Notes: generated by a model not told the origin, from the sequence alone. A stretch of DNA of 64,000 bases from Bathynomus jamesi (GCA_023014485.1 JAJOZX010002359.1:532001-596000), one strand, 5' to 3'; positions 20,385 to 31,372 are shown, counted from the stretch's first letter. Numbers and translations: made by a program.

Positions 20385-23300
20385 CTTCAGATTGTAAGCT
20401 TGAGTTTGAGTGTAATATGGGTCGTGAAGAGCTGAGAAGGGTAGAGCAGGAAATGAATGTTGGTATAGTTGTATTTGGAACGGATAATCGTCGTAGGACT
20501 GTGTATGTTTTTAAAAGCTGTTTGAGAGATCGTACAAGACCTCTACTTATTTTAGGATTGTCAGGAACATCGTATCTCCCCATCCGTAATATAAGGACTC
20601 TCTACGCTAGTTATGATAAAAGTCGAAAATATGGAAGGCATCATGAGTTGTGTAAGATGTGTCTCGAGTTTGCTGATGATATAGTGAAACACTGTAAGGA
20701 ATTCTACATGGTATGTGAGCAGTGTAAATGCCCCAAATGTGAACGTCGTGTGGTTGAAGCTGAGAAGAGGGAATGTAATGTGTGAAGACGAACATTTTTC
20801 AATAATAAATGCTTTGCGCCCCTTAAATCAATTGACACTTCCAGGAAAATGAGGATTTGTAAGTGCGGTATATTTCACATGATAGGTAATTGGGGGAATT
20901 TCAAGCATAAATGTGATGAAATTCACTGTTTTACATGCCATGAGAAATATAAGGCGGCTGGAGTAAAGCATGTGTGTTATATGAAAGATGCTAAGCCTAA
21001 AAATAGCCTTTGTATAACCGTGTACTACGATATACAAACATACACGAACGCTGAAACCAAAGACGTTATTCCACATTTACTTGAAAGCCACACTATCTGC
21101 GATGAGTGCATGGAGATCGAGTGTGATGAGTGTCACAAATGTGGTAAACGGACAAACGTTTTTAAAACGAACGCACACGGCATCCCTGTGAAACTCTTTG
21201 TATCCTATATTGTAAAAATTAGTGGACAAGTTAAAAAAATGACTGTATACTTGCCCATAACGGGGCAAAATTTCACACGCAGTTCTTTTACAAGGAATTG
21301 CTTGAATACGATTCATCGGAGATATTTACAGGCGACCCCTTGAAAAGGTGGAGCAAACTTATACAAATGCAGATAAGAGGTAATGTTCAGTTTAAAGATA
21401 ATTTATTATTCACACCTTGTGAATTAGCCAAGTTACCCAAAGTGATGGGTGTAGCCTCCGAAGTTTCAAAAGGGTATTTCCCTTACACATTCCTCACTAA
21501 CGAAACTTTAAATTACGTACGACTACCTCCACCCAAACATTACTTTAAATACACCAACATGAGTGATAGCGAGCGTGAAGATTTTGACCGCTACTACAAC
21601 AAACTTAATGAAACTAGTCCATAAACTATAGCTGATGAATGTGAGTGTTATTGAGTGAATGATGTGCGCGTGCTTAGAGTATGTTTTCAGGCCTTTAAAA
21701 GGATGTACATAGCCCGTTTCAAATGCGATCTGCTGGAAGTCGCTACCACGATCGCCTTATTATATTTTACGGTGTTCAAGAATAACTTCATGCCTAAAGA
21801 CACTGGAGCCGACATTCACAGAAACAATCCCCGCAGTTATGGGCACAAGGCTATTTACTGGCTCACACACCTAGAGCAACACAACATAGCAGGGTATACA
21901 TAAAACACGCCCGCAACACGGGTGAAGTACTCATTAAGGTCAATGATCGTGATTTTTGGGTTGATGATCTAAGTGAAGACCATACGACTGGTGAGAAGAC
22001 TGTGTACTCCTTTAACGGATGCTGGTGGCATGGATGCCCGCGCCCTGAGTGTGCCGTCACAGGGGAACTCCATGGAAGATCCAACGTCGATAGCCTCGCA
22101 TGGACCCGTAACCGCGATCAAGTTATAGGTTCCCAGTTCACTCACAAGATCGTGTCGGAGCATGAGTATGATGCACGGATGGAAACCGATGAGCAGTACT
22201 GTGAATAAATAGGGCCATCAAGCGTTCAGTGGTGTTCGATCCTCTCAAATGCGGTGATAGCTTGTTCAGGGGGCGTACAAATCCATTCAAGCTATACTTT
22301 CCACCTATGGAGGACGGGAAACTCCATTACTACGACTTCTGTTCTTTATATCCCTAGGTGATAAAGAACAATCCGTACCCCGTAGGTGCACCTGAAAATC
22401 TGGTGGACCCCACCTTGCCAACCACCGAGGAGTTCTCAGCTAACTTGAGTGAGCGCTACTTTGGACTCTCTTTCGTAGACGTGCTCCCCCCTCGCGATTT
22501 ATGATGCCGATCTTACCGGTCGTTATAGATCACAAGCTCATGTTTCCCCTGTGCGTGAAGTGCGGAGAGGAGAACATTGGGGATTGTGATCATACAACCA
22601 ATCAGCGTAAGATCAGAGGTGTATATACAAGCCCTGAGCTGGACCTAGCCTTCGCCATGGGTACAGAATATTGAAGATACATGAAGTGTGGAGGTTTCAG
22701 AAGCTATCCAACCTTTTCACGCCATATATAAACGCTTTTATGAAGGATAAGGTAGAAGCATCGGGGTATCCGCGACGAGTTGATATCGAAGATGAGAAAA
22801 CGGCTTATATTCAGCGTTACCGTGCCCGTGAAGGTTCCCAAATTGTTAAGAATCCTGGCAAGCGAAGTAGTGCAAAGTTGTGTCTAAACAGTCTTTGGGG
22901 AAAATTTGAACAGAATACTGGCAAAGGGAACGTTCATTTGGCACAAAGTTATAGGGAAGTCTGGGATTATGCCAACTCTCCCGATAAAGAGGTTATGGAG
23001 ATCGTGAATGTAGGTAATACTTACACAATAAAGCACAACATCACCGAACTGACCACAGATACCTCACGGGTTAAAAACATACCTGTAGCCAGCTTCACAA
23101 CGGCCTACGCCCGCATCAAGCTTTGGGGACTACTGCACTCTCTTGGGCGGAGGGTGCTGTACGCTGACACAGATAGCGTAATATTCACAGAGAGGGAGGG
23201 TGAATACATACCTCCTATTGGGGAATTCCTCGGAGATTTATCTGACGAAATCAAGGATGAGTATGGTGATGGTGCATACGCTGACTCATTTTTATCAACA

Positions 23301-23612
23301 GGACCAAAAACTTATGGGGCACGGGTGAGGGTGGGGGAGGATATGAAATATATCGTGAAGGCTAAGGGTATCACGCTTAACCACGCGAATCGACGAATCG
23401 TTAACTTTGACTTGTTGAAGGATCTAGTGTGCTTGGAAGATGAGTACAGCCATCCACCCCAACTGACTGTGGGGACCCACAATTTTTGGACGCAGAAACT
23501 GGAGTGTGTGAAGGAACTTAGGGGTACGATGGTATGCCGTAACACCTATAGGAAACGTTACCAGGTGCCTGGTACCTATGATACCTTACACTTTGGATAC
23601 CTTAATCCTTGA
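20385..23612 (+). pseudogene. Polinton protein-primed DNA polymerase B, decayed
   Basis: It spans about 3.2 kb in several frames. In order: an N-terminal domain with paired cysteines (CEQCKCPKCERR, CDECHKCGKR); the exonuclease I site, which reads VYYDIQTYTN so the usual Glu is Gln; an exonuclease II-type GYFPYTF region (about 21470); YSFNGCWWHGCP (about 22008); palm motif A YYDFCSLYP at about 22328-22354, followed at once by a TAG; motif B SAKLCLNSLWGKFEQ (about 22872); and motif C YADTDS at 23160-23177. The last 313 residues form one open frame (22671-23612). Polymerase motifs survive better than the exonuclease. Confidence 0.88.
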
Positions 23613-23856
23613 TTGTTGATATATATGTGTGTATTGTTAACGATATGTTTATTTATTAGGTATATTTGTTTCAATTAGGGTTCCATTTTCTCCATTGTGT
23701 GTGTGCGTGTGTACAATCCTAAGCTCCTCCCACTGTGAGCTCGGTCATGTATCTCCTGTTACCTCATGGGCATATCTCTACCCCGGAGTGCTCAGTTCAC
23801 CTCTGCAAACCCTGGAGCTCAGACGTGTATTTTCTCACGTAGACGAAAAATTAGTG

Positions 23857-24063
23857 ATGGCTACTTTTAATATTGCGTGTTCGACGTTTATGAAGTGGTA
23901 TTCGGTAAATTCGGAAGATGTGGTGAATAATGAAAGGCGATCTACCCCACCCTCCTTTGATACTTTTAAGGCTACATTGAATCGCGCGAAGGAACAAGAT
24001 GTTCAAATATCCATGGATATTCTAGCGAGAGTATTGCCGGATTTCACGGTACAAACGACGTAA
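23857..24063 (+). CDS. Hypothetical 68-aa ORF downstream of polymerase
   Basis: Starts MATFNIACSTFMKWYSVN and ends FTVQTT. It contains a charged helix-like stretch and no motif I know. A second frame overlapping its end (24062 onward) continues as MDYVVGLNCIKAYIYREMKE. Together they may be the remains of one Polinton accessory gene. Coding status is uncertain. Confidence 0.35.
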   Translation: MATFNIACSTFMKWYSVNSEDVVNNERRSTPPSFDTFKATLNRAKEQDVQISMDILARVLPDFTVQTT

Positions 24064-24367
24064 TGGACTACGTTGTAGGGCTAAACTGTATAAAAGCGTA
24101 CATATACCGTGAGATGAAAGAAACAACGCGTGCAGAAGAGAAGCAACGGATATGGATAATCAGTCTTGTTGATGAGTGGTGAGAGGCGGTATTTTATCAT
24201 GCTGCATCATGGCTACAAGTACTCGTACGATTCATGCTAGAACAAATCCATACACGATTCAACAGCTTATGGTGTGACTCGCTCCTCCCCGTCGAGCCGA
24301 CTCGCCCATCCGTGGCTTATAGTCATCTCAGAGCTTGAGCCGACTGGACGTGCACTCCTCGAATACG

Positions 24368-24541
24368 ATGGAACTTCCTTTGAGAAGCATTCTCAATGTC
24401 GCGTACGATGTGTCCGTGGCGAAGTCATTGCGCGTGGTCAGGCGTGAAACCAGTGCCTTTAACTATGTACTTGAAACGATTTCTAGACAAGTAAACTCTG
24501 GTAAACGTAAAGTTATTTATTTGTGTTACGGAGATGAATAG
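24368..24541 (+). CDS. Hypothetical 57-aa ORF
   Basis: ATG at 24368; begins MELPLRSILNVAYDVSVAKS and ends VIYLCYGDE. No recognised domain. It lies in the run of small plus-strand ORFs after the polymerase gene. Confidence 0.3.
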   Translation: MELPLRSILNVAYDVSVAKSLRVVRRETSAFNYVLETISRQVNSGKRKVIYLCYGDE

Positions 24542-24673
24542 AGTCTTCTTGTTAGTTGAGGAATGGGGTGAGGTGTAGGCACAAGAAGAGAACAGATTAG
24601 TGATGCCCCCTTATATGCCGTTGTTTGTACTTTCTGTATAAATAACGATCAGCCATGCATTGATATACGACTG

Positions 24674-24937
24674 ATGTGGAAGAATGCATCTGATAATAAC
24701 GTTCTTGTCCCAACGCAAAACCGATTCATCCTCGACAGAATGTTTGAAATCGTCGGATTCCGCAAGCTGAAGCCTATATTAGACTCGCGTGTTACAGATA
24801 TGATTTATTTTGACACGGTTCTTGAATACGCATACACCGCTCTGCTCGACGGATTTATCGAATGTAGGAATGAACAAGGCGAGAATGGTCTAGAGCTGAA
24901 TGCTTATTTAAAAGGTTTAGACTTCGAAATATCATGA
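24674..24937 (+). CDS. Hypothetical 87-aa ORF
   Basis: Begins MWKNASDNNVLVPTQNRF and ends LKGLDFEIS. The frame is open some distance upstream of the ATG. No recognised domain. It is likely part of the Polinton accessory set because it shares strand and close spacing with its neighbours. Confidence 0.35.
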   Translation: MWKNASDNNVLVPTQNRFILDRMFEIVGFRKLKPILDSRVTDMIYFDTVLEYAYTALLDGFIECRNEQGENGLELNAYLKGLDFEIS

Positions 24938-24944
24938 ACTTTAG

Positions 24945-25073
24945 CACAAGAGACTTGAGCCGTACAGGGCAGAGCTCGCCTACACTGTTCATCCTGAAGA
25001 ATTGTACCTCCATATAATGAGCAGCTGTCGCTACGATTTGGAAGATTATTTCAATTACCGCTATGCGTTGTGA
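24945..25073 (+). CDS. Hypothetical short ORF overlapping the next start
   Basis: The open frame reads ELAYTVHPEELYLHIMSSC and then RYDLEDYFNYRYAL to a TGA at 25071. It has no ATG at its 5' end in frame, so it may be a fragment. It overlaps the next ORF by 11 bp, as in compact viral-type gene sets. Confidence 0.3.
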   Translation, partial: HKRLEPYRAELAYTVHPEELYLHIMSSCRYDLEDYFNYRYAL

Positions 25074-25437
25074 AGAAGAGTTCACGATTGAAAAGCTCGG
25101 GTCGGTAAGGAAAAACCCTCCGTTGGAAAGGAGTGTTTATAAACTTGTATTTAATAATGATGTGGTGGCTAACGATACCCTCTTTGTGCGTGCTTTTGAT
25201 TGTATTCTATCCGTGTTTAAAGACAACTTGCCAACCGAATGTAAAGTGGGCACAAAAATAGTATTGAACGATATGAAGGCCATTTACATCGAGTATAGGA
25301 GGCTGCACACCTTGAGCAGTGAAATAATGTTAAATCGTACTTACTGCGTAATGCAAAGCAATAATGATGTGACTGTAGACTTGATTACGTGCGAGTTTAG
25401 TGTTTTAGTTAAGCGCAGTAAAACGAATGTATCTTGA
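25063..25437 (+). CDS. Hypothetical 124-aa ORF at the Polinton right side
   Basis: The longest intact small ORF of this group, beginning MRCEEEFTIEKLGSVRKN and ending LVKRSKTNVS just before the AT-rich tract. Mixed charged and hydrophobic composition, no signal peptide or membrane segment visible. I do not recognise it. Its intactness next to a decayed polymerase is notable. Confidence 0.45.
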   Translation: MRCEEEFTIEKLGSVRKNPPLERSVYKLVFNNDVVANDTLFVRAFDCILSVFKDNLPTECKVGTKIVLNDMKAIYIEYRRLHTLSSEIMLNRTYCVMQSNNDVTVDLITCEFSVLVKRSKTNVS

Positions 25438-25439
25438 TG

Positions 25440-25475
25440 TATATTATTTTCAATATATTTAATTATTTAATATAA

Positions 25476-25525
<50 letters not shown>

Positions 25526-25609
25526 TCTGTGCTAATATGTTGATTATACTCCATCGTTTTCTACATTATTATTTTTTATTTTCAATGTTTAATATTATTT
25601 TTTATTTTC

Positions 25610-25700
<91 letters not shown>

Positions 25701-25995
25701 GTATTTCTCTTGTACTGTTATAGTGATGGTTATACTCCAATGTTTTGTATATTATTAATTTTATTTTTGGATTTTATATATATTCCTCGTTCTTATTTCT
25801 TATGCTATTATTATTTTTTATTTTATTTTTCTTCATATATTTTCAATCTTTTGTATAGGATTTTGTATTTATTTTCGATATATTTGTGAAATTGATTTTA
25901 ATAATTCGTCTAATTAAACAGAATGATGTAATGGTGTTTTATTTAATTCCTTTGGTTGTATATATAAACGATATTATTATTTAATTATATATATA
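25440..25995. repeat. AT-rich low-complexity tract
   Basis: Several (AT)n runs (about 25478-25516, 25615-25692) are separated by T-rich sequence with repeats of attattttttattttcaat. No gene is visible. Confidence 0.85.
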
Positions 25996-25997
25996 CC

Positions 25998-26375
25998 AAA
26001 TGGCTGGTTAGGCCTTCTAAACCGACTGACCTATTTCTAAGCCAACTGTCAAGAATATCTGAATAGCGCAGTCTGGCTGCTGAAAAGTTAATTAATATAT
26101 ACACCTGCCTTCTAGGTCTTCTACGTCAACTGGCGGGTTAAGCCAACTGTCGGATAATGCCAACTGGCGGAAAGCCAACTGCTAAGAATATATGCTTAAT
26201 TAATAAATAAATAGCGCAATCTGACAACTCAACCCTAATAATGTACACCTGAACAAATCACTTACTCTTTCTAAGAAGCCTTGCAAGCCAACTGGCGGAT
26301 TATGCCAAATGGCTGATTAGGACATTATAAAACAGCTGGCGCTCGGATGGACTTTCATTATGCGTCTGGCAGGAG
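25998..26375. repeat. Interspersed GCCAACTGGCGG-type motif repeats
   Basis: The motif gccaactg(g/t)cgga and close variants (ccaaatggctg, gccaactgctaag) occur about nine times, irregularly spaced, with two partial copies of a longer unit containing aatagcgca(g/a)tctg. No coding region seen. Confidence 0.6.
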
Positions 26376-26747
26376 CCAGGCGAACACTCCTCTTTCCTTC
26401 TTAGGTTAAAGCTTAGGTTAGGTTTCACTTTGGGTGGGAGGCCGTCCCACCTTCTCTCCCAAAGACCCTCCTCCTTTCTCTCCCTCTCATAGGTTAGGTA
26501 TACCCCTTTGGGGGTGAGGCTGTTCCAACTTCTCCCCCAAAGAGGTTAGGGGAACTCCCCCAGCTTTCTGGGGAGTTCCCCTTCATTGCAGCTTGGGGGA
26601 TAACTCCTCCCCATTTTTGCATAATCCCATCCCGAACTTTGTTGCATAACCTCTTTCAACATTCCTCCTCCCCCCTTTGCAACATTTGCAATTGCATTGC
26701 ACGCTAACCTTTTGCGCCCATACTACTGCACCACCTCGCAGTAAAAG
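26376..26747. other. GC-richer gene-free stretch with a perfect hairpin
   Basis: It has C- and T-rich runs and ttaggttagg-type words. A perfect 12-bp inverted repeat is formed by GGGGAACTCCCC at 26549-26560 and GGGGAGTTCCCC at 26570-26581 with a 9-nt loop. I see no coding potential. Confidence 0.5.
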
Positions 26748-27360
26748 ATTGGTGGGAATACCAAAATTTCAATAAATTTAATGTGTACATGGGAACACTC
26801 TTGTCCTCTAGTTTTTTAGATGAAATATTGTAGTTCACTCTATCATATGCCTTACTTATATCTTCGAAACGACTATAAATAGTTTAATTACTGCCAGTGT
26901 ACTTAAATATAATTTCCTTCAATACACAGATACAGAGATCAGTTGAATGAAACCAAACCGATTTGGAGATGTTCATAAGTAATCATTTAATCAGCGTAAC
27001 AAGAGTTTCTCTCGTAGTTTCGAGAAGCAGGAGGTGACAGCAATAGGCATGTAATTGTTGCTGGATAGAATGTTCCCATATTTATTTTTGACAAGGGGTA
27101 AGATATATATCCTTATAAACTCTGCAGGAATATAACTATGAGCAAGCATGGATGATAAGAGCAATGCGATATGAAAACGCCCCACGTCAGTGGCATATTT
27201 TAAGTACTTATTCGATAGGTCCTCTGCCCTTGAAGCAGAACCAGTCTTTAACTCTTTAATCAAACTATTAACTTCAGGAACTGACGTCCAAGTATTTTCC
27301 CTGCGTCTTCCCACTACCGTTTCGCTGCAGCTTATCTCAAGATTAGTCCTTCTCACACTA
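26748..27360 (-). pseudogene. LINE reverse transcriptase fragment
   Basis: The minus-strand translation contains PEVNSLIKELKTGSASRAED, then AHSYIPAEFIRIYILPLVKN and pieces matching the FLDISKAYDRVN region. It is the same family as the better-preserved LINE at 59690-61543. It stops at 26748 inside the RT palm and has several frame changes. It is a non-LTR (CR1/jockey-superfamily) RT fragment. Confidence 0.8.
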
Positions 27361-27440
27361 TTAACAATGTTTCAGTATAGTTTTACCACAGCCTTGCATT
27401 TTCTTCCTTCCCAAACATTACATCGATATATATATATATA

Positions 27441-28212
27441 GGGTGTCCCATAAGTCCAGCATCATAGGAAAAATTCATATTTTTCTATTTCTACAAACCA
27501 TAATTCATATTTTTCTTATGCTCGGGATGCCAATTTCCCGTCCACCATTCTGTTCAGTGACGAGGCTGTTTTTTATGGAAATGGTGAGGTAAATCGACAG
27601 AACACCCGCTACTGGTCTCAAAACAACCCTCACTGGTATACCTCTTCAAAGGAACAAGGTGAATCTCGGGTGATGGTATGGTGTGGCATTTGGAAGGATC
27701 GCATCATAAGCCCCCTCTTTTTCGATGAACATGTCACTGGAGGCACCTACCTACGTATGCTCAAAGAAGAAGCATTTCCCAGTGTCTTGAACGAAGAAGG
27801 AAATTTCCCAACATCGTTCCAGCAAGACGGCGCTCCTGCACATTACAGCACCCAAGTAAGGGAATACCTGTGCCAACAATTCCCTGGTCATTGTATAGGA
27901 CGTCGAGGGCCTGTGGACTGGCCAGCTAGAAGCTCGGATCTCACGCCACTAGATTTTTATCTCTGGGGCCACTTGAAAGCGCTGTTGTACGGAGAGAAAA
28001 TTAGGAGTGTTGAACATTTGCGGCAGCGCATTATTGGGGCATGTAACACCATTACTCCTGACATCATTCACCATGTGCTTGCTGACTGGGTATCACGTCT
28101 GAATTTGTGTATTGAAAACAATGGTGGACATATTGAGCACGTTTTGTAAATAAAAGCTTTTGTTTTGCCTTTTTTTATTATTTTCATATGATGCCGGACT
28201 GATGGGACACCC
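27441..28212 (+). mobile_element. Mariner-type element with inverted ends, 5' coding deletion
   Basis: The left end GGGTGTCCCATAAGTCCAGC and the right end (complement of gccggactgatgggacaccc) form inverted repeats of about 30 bp with AT-rich flanks. The element is only about 772 bp because the N-terminal half of the transposase is missing. The (AT)n flanks hide any TA target duplication. Confidence 0.85.
27535..28149 (+). pseudogene. Mariner transposase, catalytic half with open frame
   Basis: The frame is open for 205 codons with the three catalytic positions in place: LFSDEAVFY (first Asp), FQQDGAPAHYS (second Asp) and RSSDLTPLDFYLWGH (third). The C-terminus LNLCIENNGGHIEHVL is typical of the DUF4817-linked group. 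The DNA-binding domain is absent, so the product could not act alone, but the catalytic core looks undamaged. Confidence 0.85.
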
Positions 28213-28303
28213 TGTGTATATATAGATATATATATGGGATGAATTTCACACTTAAACACATGAAATGAATGAGTGATATAAACCCACGAAGAAAAATAAA
28301 AAA

Positions 28304-28373
28304 ATTAACTTCAGGAACTGACGTCTAGGTATTTTCCCTGCGTCTTCCCACTACCGTTTCGCTGCAGCTTATC
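28304..28373 (-). repeat. Second copy of a 70-bp LINE piece
   Basis: Nearly identical to 27268-27337, which lies inside the LINE fragment (ttaacttcaggaactgacgt to cgctgcagcttatc). The two copies flank the mariner element at 27441-28212 and are in the same orientation. Confidence 0.8.
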
Positions 28374-28407
28374 ACATTTAAACACATGAAATGAATGAAT
28401 GATATAA

Positions 28408-28556
28408 ACCCACGAAGAAAAAGAAAAAAATTATTCCAAGGTCTTTCTTGTATTCAGCAGTACACCTTGTCAGGGAATGACAAAGTGTGCAGCGGCGATG
28501 TATACTGCTGAATACACGAAAGGCTTTGGAATAATTTTTTCTTTTTCCTTGTGGAT
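28408..28556. repeat. Long imperfect hairpin resembling a PLE terminus
   Basis: Arms of about 57 bp (ttattccaaggtctttcttg with tattcagcagtac, and the complement around 28501-28555) enclose a spacer with its own small stem (TTGTCA/TGACAA). The outer part, tgatataaacccacgaagaaa, resembles the PLE end tgaataaaaccacgaaggaaa seen at 5156 and 56433. I suspect the terminal repeat of a second PLE family in palindromic form. Confidence 0.5.
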
Positions 28557-28559
28557 TTG

Positions 28560-28610
<51 letters not shown>

Positions 28611-30037
28611 AACAAAATCCAAACTATGACAACAAAAATGTTATCACATGCAATTTTACTTCATTGTTAGTACGTTTTTCTCGTAACGCAGCGGAAGAAC
28701 GTGCAATATATTGGAATAAAAGTGATTCGAACTCTGTAATCCCCAAATTGTTTCTTAAAAAATAGTTCATATGTGTAATAAAATGGTGCCGAGGGTTTCT
28801 TTGTTTTACCAGAAAATTTTTATCGTTCCTGTTCATAAGAACTGTATTCTTTTAAATTTCGTATTATATTAAGTTGAATAATGTACATGTGTGTGTGTGA
28901 ATGGGTGTGGTTTAAACGTTTTCAACATTTACAAGTACCATCATTAATACTGCCGTTGTTAAGTAACAGCTTCAGCTTTAAATCTGTATATTGTATATAC
29001 TCGTAAATCTTTCATTAAATTAAATTTATAGTCCTTATCACAGAGCAAGAGAACATTTCTACTATTTCTTTCTATTTCTAATTATTACCTTCATCAAAGT
29101 TTTGTACTGAAAAATAACAATAGTAAATTAATTAATAGCTTTTACAATAAAGAAATTGCTTTGAAATTTCCTCACCTACTTCATCGTCAATGGAAGAAGA
29201 ATCAGATTGATGATAATCATAAGTAATGCAATGATCTCTGGATATTCTTTATTGCATTTAAAAAGTATCATGAATGTATACTGAATGAAATTTATGATGA
29301 AACTTTATCGCAGTAACTACAAATAAATGTTAATAAATTGTTATTATTGTAGAAAGGTTATATCAGCTTCTACTTCCGTATATTTTGTGAGGGAAACTTC
29401 TCTAAAGTTCGAAAAAAATTTCTTTCAGCTAAAAAAATTTGAAGAATAGTCCTCAAGAAGATTCCTTCAGTTGAAAAAATATTTTTCGAACTACAGTGAA
29501 GGCCTCTAAACATTATTATTATTATTATTATTATTTGTAGTAATAGTAGCAATTAATTACTGAAGTTATGGAAACTTTGTGCTTTCATTATTATATATAG
29601 TATATTGTATATTGATGAAAATTGTACACAAATTTGCTTTTTTTATTTATAAATTATTGATATTCCTACATGGTATATCCTCATATTGACATGAAATATA
29701 TTTTTCTTGTCAGTCGTAAATTGGACGGTTGAAATTCAGACTAGCCAAAATGAAGGCAGGATGAAAGCAGAAAGCAACTTCCTCCTTCATCAAATGCCAC
29801 AAATGAAGAAGGGTTGGTCGCTCCCAGGCTTACCCTAAACATTTTTTCAAAAACAACAAAGCCAAAACGTAAATAACAAAAAGATATACTGTATATACAG
29901 TATGCTACAACGCAGTATACTTTTATGAGACCCTGAGGTACTTTTACTACACACAGACCGTGTGTAACAAAAAAATTTAAAGTTCCAGTTCATAAGAACT
30001 GTATTTTTTCAAATTTCACATTATATTAAGGTTAATA

Positions 30038-30071
<34 letters not shown>

Positions 30072-30308
30072 AACAAATATGCTAAGCATATAAGACCCAG
30101 TTAGGGAAATTACATTTTGGGGCCTCTTTGCTAGTGACTCGTTGCCCCCGTTGGGCTTTCATCATGAAAAAGAAAAACTTTAGTGTTTGCCATTTACCAT
30201 TACTAATTCGGATTACAGTAGATTTAATTATTCTAGAAAAGTTCCTTGTTCCATGCATGGTCTGTGTGTAACATAAATGTTTCTTAAGGAACCATTCTGA
30301 GATGTACC
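28557..30308. other. AT-rich stretch without recognisable genes
   Basis: It contains an (AT)n run (28564-28608), a (TG)n run (30040-30070) and a hairpin at 29407-29491. Segments of about 75 bp at 28818-28895 and 29981-30060 share ttcataagaactgtatt and a downstream (TG)n, so they are two copies of one repeat. Short ORFs here show no family resemblance. Confidence 0.6.
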
Positions 30309-30389
30309 CCTCGAGAGGAAGGGCGACAAGCTTGACCTTCGCGAAATGAGAAATCATCGCGCGGAACCTTTGTAAGGTTGTAAGGTATA
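30309..30389 (+). repeat. LINE 3'-end fragment, inverted to the 31.4-35 kb LINE
   Basis: This 81-bp stretch (tcgcgaaatgagaaatcatc core, ending ttgtaaggtatata) is the inverted counterpart of 31370-31452, the 3' end of the neighbouring LINE. It is therefore a short 5'-truncated copy of that LINE on the plus strand. Confidence 0.75.
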
Positions 30390-30549
30390 TACTATACTAG
30401 CGGAGCGACCCAGCGTTGCCGGGGTGGACGTTGAACGCAATATATATATATATATATATACCAGTTAGGTCAACTGAATGCCCGATTAGGTTAATTAAAT
30501 GCCCGGGTAGGTTAATTGAATGCCCGGTTGTTTCGCGGCGATTTCTTCT

Positions 30550-31023
30550 AATGTCAGTCATGTTACTTTTTTTTTACTGTGAAGGTGTTGTGCACCATGA
30601 ATATGTTCTACAAGGACAAACAATCAACAAGGAATTTTATACTGAAGTTTTGAGATGTCTACGTGAAGCAGTTAGGAGGAAAAGGCAGTAGAAGTGGGAG
30701 TCTGGAGACTGGATGCTTCATCACGATAGCGCGTCATCTCACTCGTCGCAACTAGTCCAGCAATTTTTGCCCAAAAACGCTAACCTCCAAGTGCAGCAGC
30801 CTCCAGTTTCGACGGAGTTGGCTTCATGCGACTTTTTTTTGTTTCCAAAGCTCAAACAAACCCTGAAAGGACAATGATTCGATGATATTGAGACCATTAA
30901 AAGAAATTCGACGGAGCAGCTTTTAGACATTCCGAAAAGTGCTTTCGAAAAATGTTTTCAACAGTGGTAGGATCGTTGGGCAAAGTGTGTGGCTTCAGAA
31001 GGAGCGTACTTTGAAAGAGATTA
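30550..31023 (+). pseudogene. Mariner transposase remnant (second family)
   Basis: The translation across frames shows GVVHHEYVLQGQTINKEFYT, WMLHHDSASSHSSQLVQQFL, ASCDFFLFPKLKQTLKG and CVASEGAYFERD. This is the second half of a classic mariner transposase, different from the DUF4817 type nearby. The Ser-Pro-Asp before the third Asp is degraded and several stops interrupt it. No inverted ends identified. Confidence 0.82.
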
Positions 31024-31113
31024 AGCCCGAATCCCTGTAAGTACCACATTCTGTCTATAATCGCATCAGTCCGGATACGTTTTGAACAAACCTTTTATAT
31101 ATATATATATATA

Positions 31114-31305
31114 CAGGGTGGGCCTAAAGTCTGGATCCATAGGAAAATATTTATTTCAGAGTACGGGCAGCTTACAGCAGCATTGGAAACATGGGGTCAA
31201 TGTACTACATAGTAAGGCCTCTGTACGTAGTTCATCACCAATGAAAGCAACAATGCTTTGAGTTATCCCAGTTCAAAGAATATTTAAACCAGCATTCGTT
31301 TCGCG

Positions 31306-31369
<64 letters not shown>
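31114..31369. mobile_element. Solo mariner-type terminus and (AT)n run
   Basis: cagggtgggcctaaagtctg at 31114 has the form of a mariner/MITE end preceded by an (AT)n tract, but I find no matching inverted end. A 60-bp (AT)n run (31309-31367) separates it from the LINE 3' end. Confidence 0.45.

Positions 31370-31372
<3 letters not shown>

Larger units (their letters stand above)
15635..25437. mobile_element. Decayed Polinton/Maverick element
   Basis: Polintons are large DNA transposons with virus-like genes. Recognisable here are integrase tail, minor capsid-type protein, small basic protein, major capsid protein and protease, all on the minus strand, and DNA polymerase B on the plus strand. 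I did not find the packaging ATPase or the integrase catalytic core. Outer boundaries are uncertain: I could not identify long terminal inverted repeats, so limits are those of recognisable or plausible coding. Every gene carries stops or frameshifts. Confidence 0.88.

Noticed and set aside
26398..26424. ttaggttagg words as an interstitial arthropod telomere (TTAGG)n
   Set aside because: Only about two units, surrounded by unrelated sequence; far too short to call telomeric.
26549..26581. GC-rich perfect hairpin as a bacterial-type terminator
   Set aside because: Not followed by a T-run, no gene ends there and the genome is eukaryotic; kept only as a hairpin.
28501..28545. Hammerhead ribozyme at ctgaatacacgaaagg
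   Set aside because: The core would need CTGANGA; here it is CTGAATA, stem II is absent and stem I does not pair beyond three bases.
28624..28836. 70-aa minus-strand ORF MNRNDKNFLVKQRNPRHHFI
   Set aside because: No homology I recognise, AT-rich context and no promoter or splice signals.
31114..31310. Complete mariner/MITE element
   Set aside because: Only one terminus found; no inverted partner within the window.
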